This document shows, piece by piece, positions 34,082 to 35,485 of a stretch of DNA of 35,485 nt. The DNA is from Flavobacterium psychrophilum (lineage in GTDB: Bacteria > Bacteroidota > Bacteroidia > Flavobacteriales > Flavobacteriaceae), in contig DYPB01000010.1 of the NCBI GenBank assembly GCA_020720185.1, positions 1-35,485 on the forward strand, read 5' to 3'. A model generated the notes under the pieces. It searched no databases, was not told the DNA's origin, and was given only the letters and a program-made list of their open reading frames with translations. Within the stretch, counting starts at the first letter, position 1. Each line of letters opens with the position of its first letter. The translations under genes and the position numbers were made by a program.

Positions 34082-34286
34082 TTTTTGCCCTAAAAACTCG
34101 AAAGACGGAATCAAAAGAATACTTTTTGCCCTAAAAACTCGAAAGACGGCATCAAAAGAATACTTTTTGCCCTAGAAACTCGAACGATGGCATCAAAAGA
34201 ATATTTTTTGCCCTAAAAACTCGAAAGACGGCATCAAAAGAATACTTTTTGCCCTAAAAACTCGAACGACGGTATTAAAAATAAAT
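34082..34286. repeat. Five tandem 41-bp repeats in a divergent promoter region
   Basis: Units start at 34082, 34123, 34164, 34205 and 34246. Each opens TTTTTGCCCTA, contains ACTCGAA and GACGGCATC or a variant, and ends AATAC/AATAT; the fifth is degenerate after about 30 bases. Units differ at only a few sites (for example GAAAGACGG versus GAACGATGG). The period is not a multiple of three, and no open frame spans the array. There are no unique spacers, so it is not CRISPR. It lies between the dapB promoter and the threonine aldolase promoter, filling half of the 400-bp gap. Confidence 0.95.
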
Positions 34287-34339
34287 TGTTAATAATTGGG
34301 CATCTAATTTCTTTATTGATAAAGTAATACTTACAACTA

Positions 34340-34370
34340 TTGAAATTTTGAACTTAAAATCCTATTTTTG
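34340..34370 (+). promoter_or_regulatory. Promoter of the threonine aldolase gene
   Basis: TTG at 34340-34342 and TATTTTTG at 34363-34370 are 20 bp apart, a close match to the Bacteroidota consensus. Transcription would begin at about 34377, which excludes the upstream in-frame GTG at 34370 as the start codon. Confidence 0.65.
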
Positions 34371-34387
34371 TGCCTTTAAAAAATCTT

Positions 34388-35407
34388 ATGGAAATTAATT
34401 TAGTAAGCGATACCGTTACAAAACCATCAACCGAGATGTTGAAATATATGTTTAATGCAAAGGTTGGCGACGATGTTTATAAACAAGACCCAACTGTTAT
34501 TGAATTAGAAACCCGTTTGGCAGAAATGTTTGGAATGGAAGCAGCTCTTTTTTTTCCGTCGGGTACAATGGCAAATCAAACGGCTATCAAATTATTAACC
34601 AATCCTGGCGAACAAATTATTGCTGATAAATATGCTCATGTTTACAATTACGAAGGCGGTGGTGCATCTTTTAATAGCGGTGTTTCCTTTCATCTAATTG
34701 ATGGCATTAGAGGGATGGTTAATGCCGAACAAGTAAAAAATGCCGTTAATGATCCTGACTCTTACCACAGTCCGTTAACCAGTTTGGTCTGTGTTGAAAA
34801 TACTACCAATAAAGGTGGAGGTGCTTGTTATGAAATAGAATCGTTGCAAAAAATAAAACAAGTTTGCGATCAAAATAATTTAAAATTTCATTTAGATGGG
34901 GCTAGAATTTGGAATGCTTTGGTATTTAAAAACCAAAACCCAAAAGATTTTGGAAAAATATTTGATACAATATCGGTTTGCCTCTCAAAAGGATTAGGCT
35001 GCCCAATAGGTTCCGTATTACTTTCCGATGCAAAAACGATTAATAGAGCATTAAGAGTAAGAAAAATTTTAGGAGGCGGTATGCGTCAGGCGGGCTATCT
35101 TGCCGCCGCTGGAATATATGCTTTGGATAACAATATCAATAGATTAGCCGATGATCATAGGCGTGCAAACGAATTAGCAACTGTATTGTCAAAACAACAA
35201 TGGATAGCAAATGTAGAACCCGTAGAAACGAATATCTTAATATTTTCAGTTAATAATAACATTAATGAGAAAGAGTTAATTGATAAATTAAAACAAAAAG
35301 GAATATCAATAAGTTCTATGGGAGAAGGAAAACTAAGAATTGTTACCCATCTTGATTATCGAGAGGTGATGCATACTTATGTTATAGAAGTATTAGAAAA
35401 ATTATAA
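34388..35407 (+). CDS. ltaE: Low-specificity L-threonine aldolase-like PLP enzyme
   Basis: A 339-aa fold-type I PLP enzyme starting MEINLVSDTVTKPSTEML. GDDVYKQDPTVIELE and FFPSGTMANQTA are the family N-terminal and cofactor-binding motifs, HLDGARIWNA holds the aspartate that contacts the PLP ring, and Lys201 in CLSKGLGCPIG is the probable Schiff-base lysine. It cleaves threonine and allo-threonine to glycine and acetaldehyde. The start is set at 34388 because the GTG at 34370 is part of the promoter. It is a single gene with its own promoter and no adjacent downstream gene in the window. Activity on phenylserine or other beta-hydroxy amino acids is possible. Confidence 0.92.
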   Translation: MEINLVSDTVTKPSTEMLKYMFNAKVGDDVYKQDPTVIELETRLAEMFGMEAALFFPSGTMANQTAIKLLTNPGEQIIADKYAHVYNYEGGGASFNSGVSFHLIDGIRGMVNAEQVKNAVNDPDSYHSPLTSLVCVENTTNKGGGACYEIESLQKIKQVCDQNNLKFHLDGARIWNALVFKNQNPKDFGKIFDTISVCLSKGLGCPIGSVLLSDAKTINRALRVRKILGGGMRQAGYLAAAGIYALDNNINRLADDHRRANELATVLSKQQWIANVEPVETNILIFSVNNNINEKELIDKLKQKGISISSMGEGKLRIVTHLDYREVMHTYVIEVLEKL

Positions 35408-35436
35408 TCCTTTGACGCAAAGTAAATAAGTCAATT

Positions 35437-35485
35437 ATCAATTATTAATTATCAATTATTAATTATCAATTATTAATTATCAATT
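35437..35485. repeat. 14-bp AT tandem repeat, cut by the window edge
   Basis: The unit ATCAATTATTAATT repeats at 35437, 35451 and 35465, with a partial fourth copy from 35479 that runs off the edge. It is entirely AT except for one C per unit. The array may continue outside the window. Confidence 0.9.

Noticed and set aside
34082..34286. CRISPR array
   Set aside because: The 41-bp units are directly tandem with no unique spacers between them, and no cas genes are present.
34370..34387. GTG start codon for threonine aldolase
   Set aside because: Its first base is the last base of the -7 motif TATTTTTG, so it would precede the transcription start; the ATG at 34388 gives the family N-terminus.

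Overview
The window is very AT-rich and looks like a chromosomal segment from a member of Bacteroidota, most likely a Flavobacteriales relative. The evidence is the gene families present (BshB1, a Bacteroidota-length GyrB, the long form of signal peptidase I, an AmiC-type amidase beside an MCE protein) and promoters of the TAnnTTTG type, several with a TTG/TTTG about 18-21 nt upstream. No rRNA, tRNA or CRISPR array was found. The species cannot be named from this sequence.

Left part (1-4400), accessory DNA. A type I restriction-modification operon on the minus strand (hsdM, then hsdS running off the left edge) is followed by intergenic DNA that holds the decayed end of an IS982-like transposase and a 113-bp hairpin element with terminal inverted repeats. 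Next come an unrecognised 253-aa protein with its own terminator, an upstream region with a palindrome and 11-bp G-rich tandem repeats, and a small helix-turn-helix protein.

4400-8332, surface polysaccharide island: an FdtA-type nucleotide-sugar ketoisomerase, two glycosyltransferases (one convergent and overlapping), a radical SAM enzyme, and the two ends of a 2OG-Fe(II)-oxygenase-like gene whose middle has been deleted.

8333-19360, mostly core genes: ftsE, a secreted TPR protein paired with an outer-membrane beta-barrel, a coiled-coil/GreA-C-like protein, asnB, gyrB, the wreck of a HEPN/MNT (HI0074/HI0073-type) gene pair, and a YugP-like membrane zinc peptidase.

19447-27088, a long minus-strand run. 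It starts with a cell-wall amidase and an MCE lipid-transport protein, continues with an HdrC/HdrB-like Fe-S pair split by a small HAD phosphatase, and ends with RidA, a hotdog thioesterase, isochorismate synthase (the last two fit menaquinone synthesis) and the bacillithiol deacetylase bshB1. A candidate structured RNA element sits inside this run.

27399-35485: an orphan AcfC-like binding protein; a 236-bp MITE-like element whose ends recur alone twice elsewhere in the window; a DUF898-M48 peptidase pair; an Rpn-type PD-(D/E)XK nuclease; lepB; dapB; a five-copy 41-bp tandem array between divergent promoters; a threonine aldolase; and a 14-bp AT repeat running off the right edge.

No single clearly new system is evident. 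The best leads are the small non-coding elements (41-bp array, structured RNA candidate, MITE-like family), the uncharacterised 253-aa protein with its repeat-rich upstream region, the TPR/beta-barrel pair and the amidase-MCE-Fe-S gene order.
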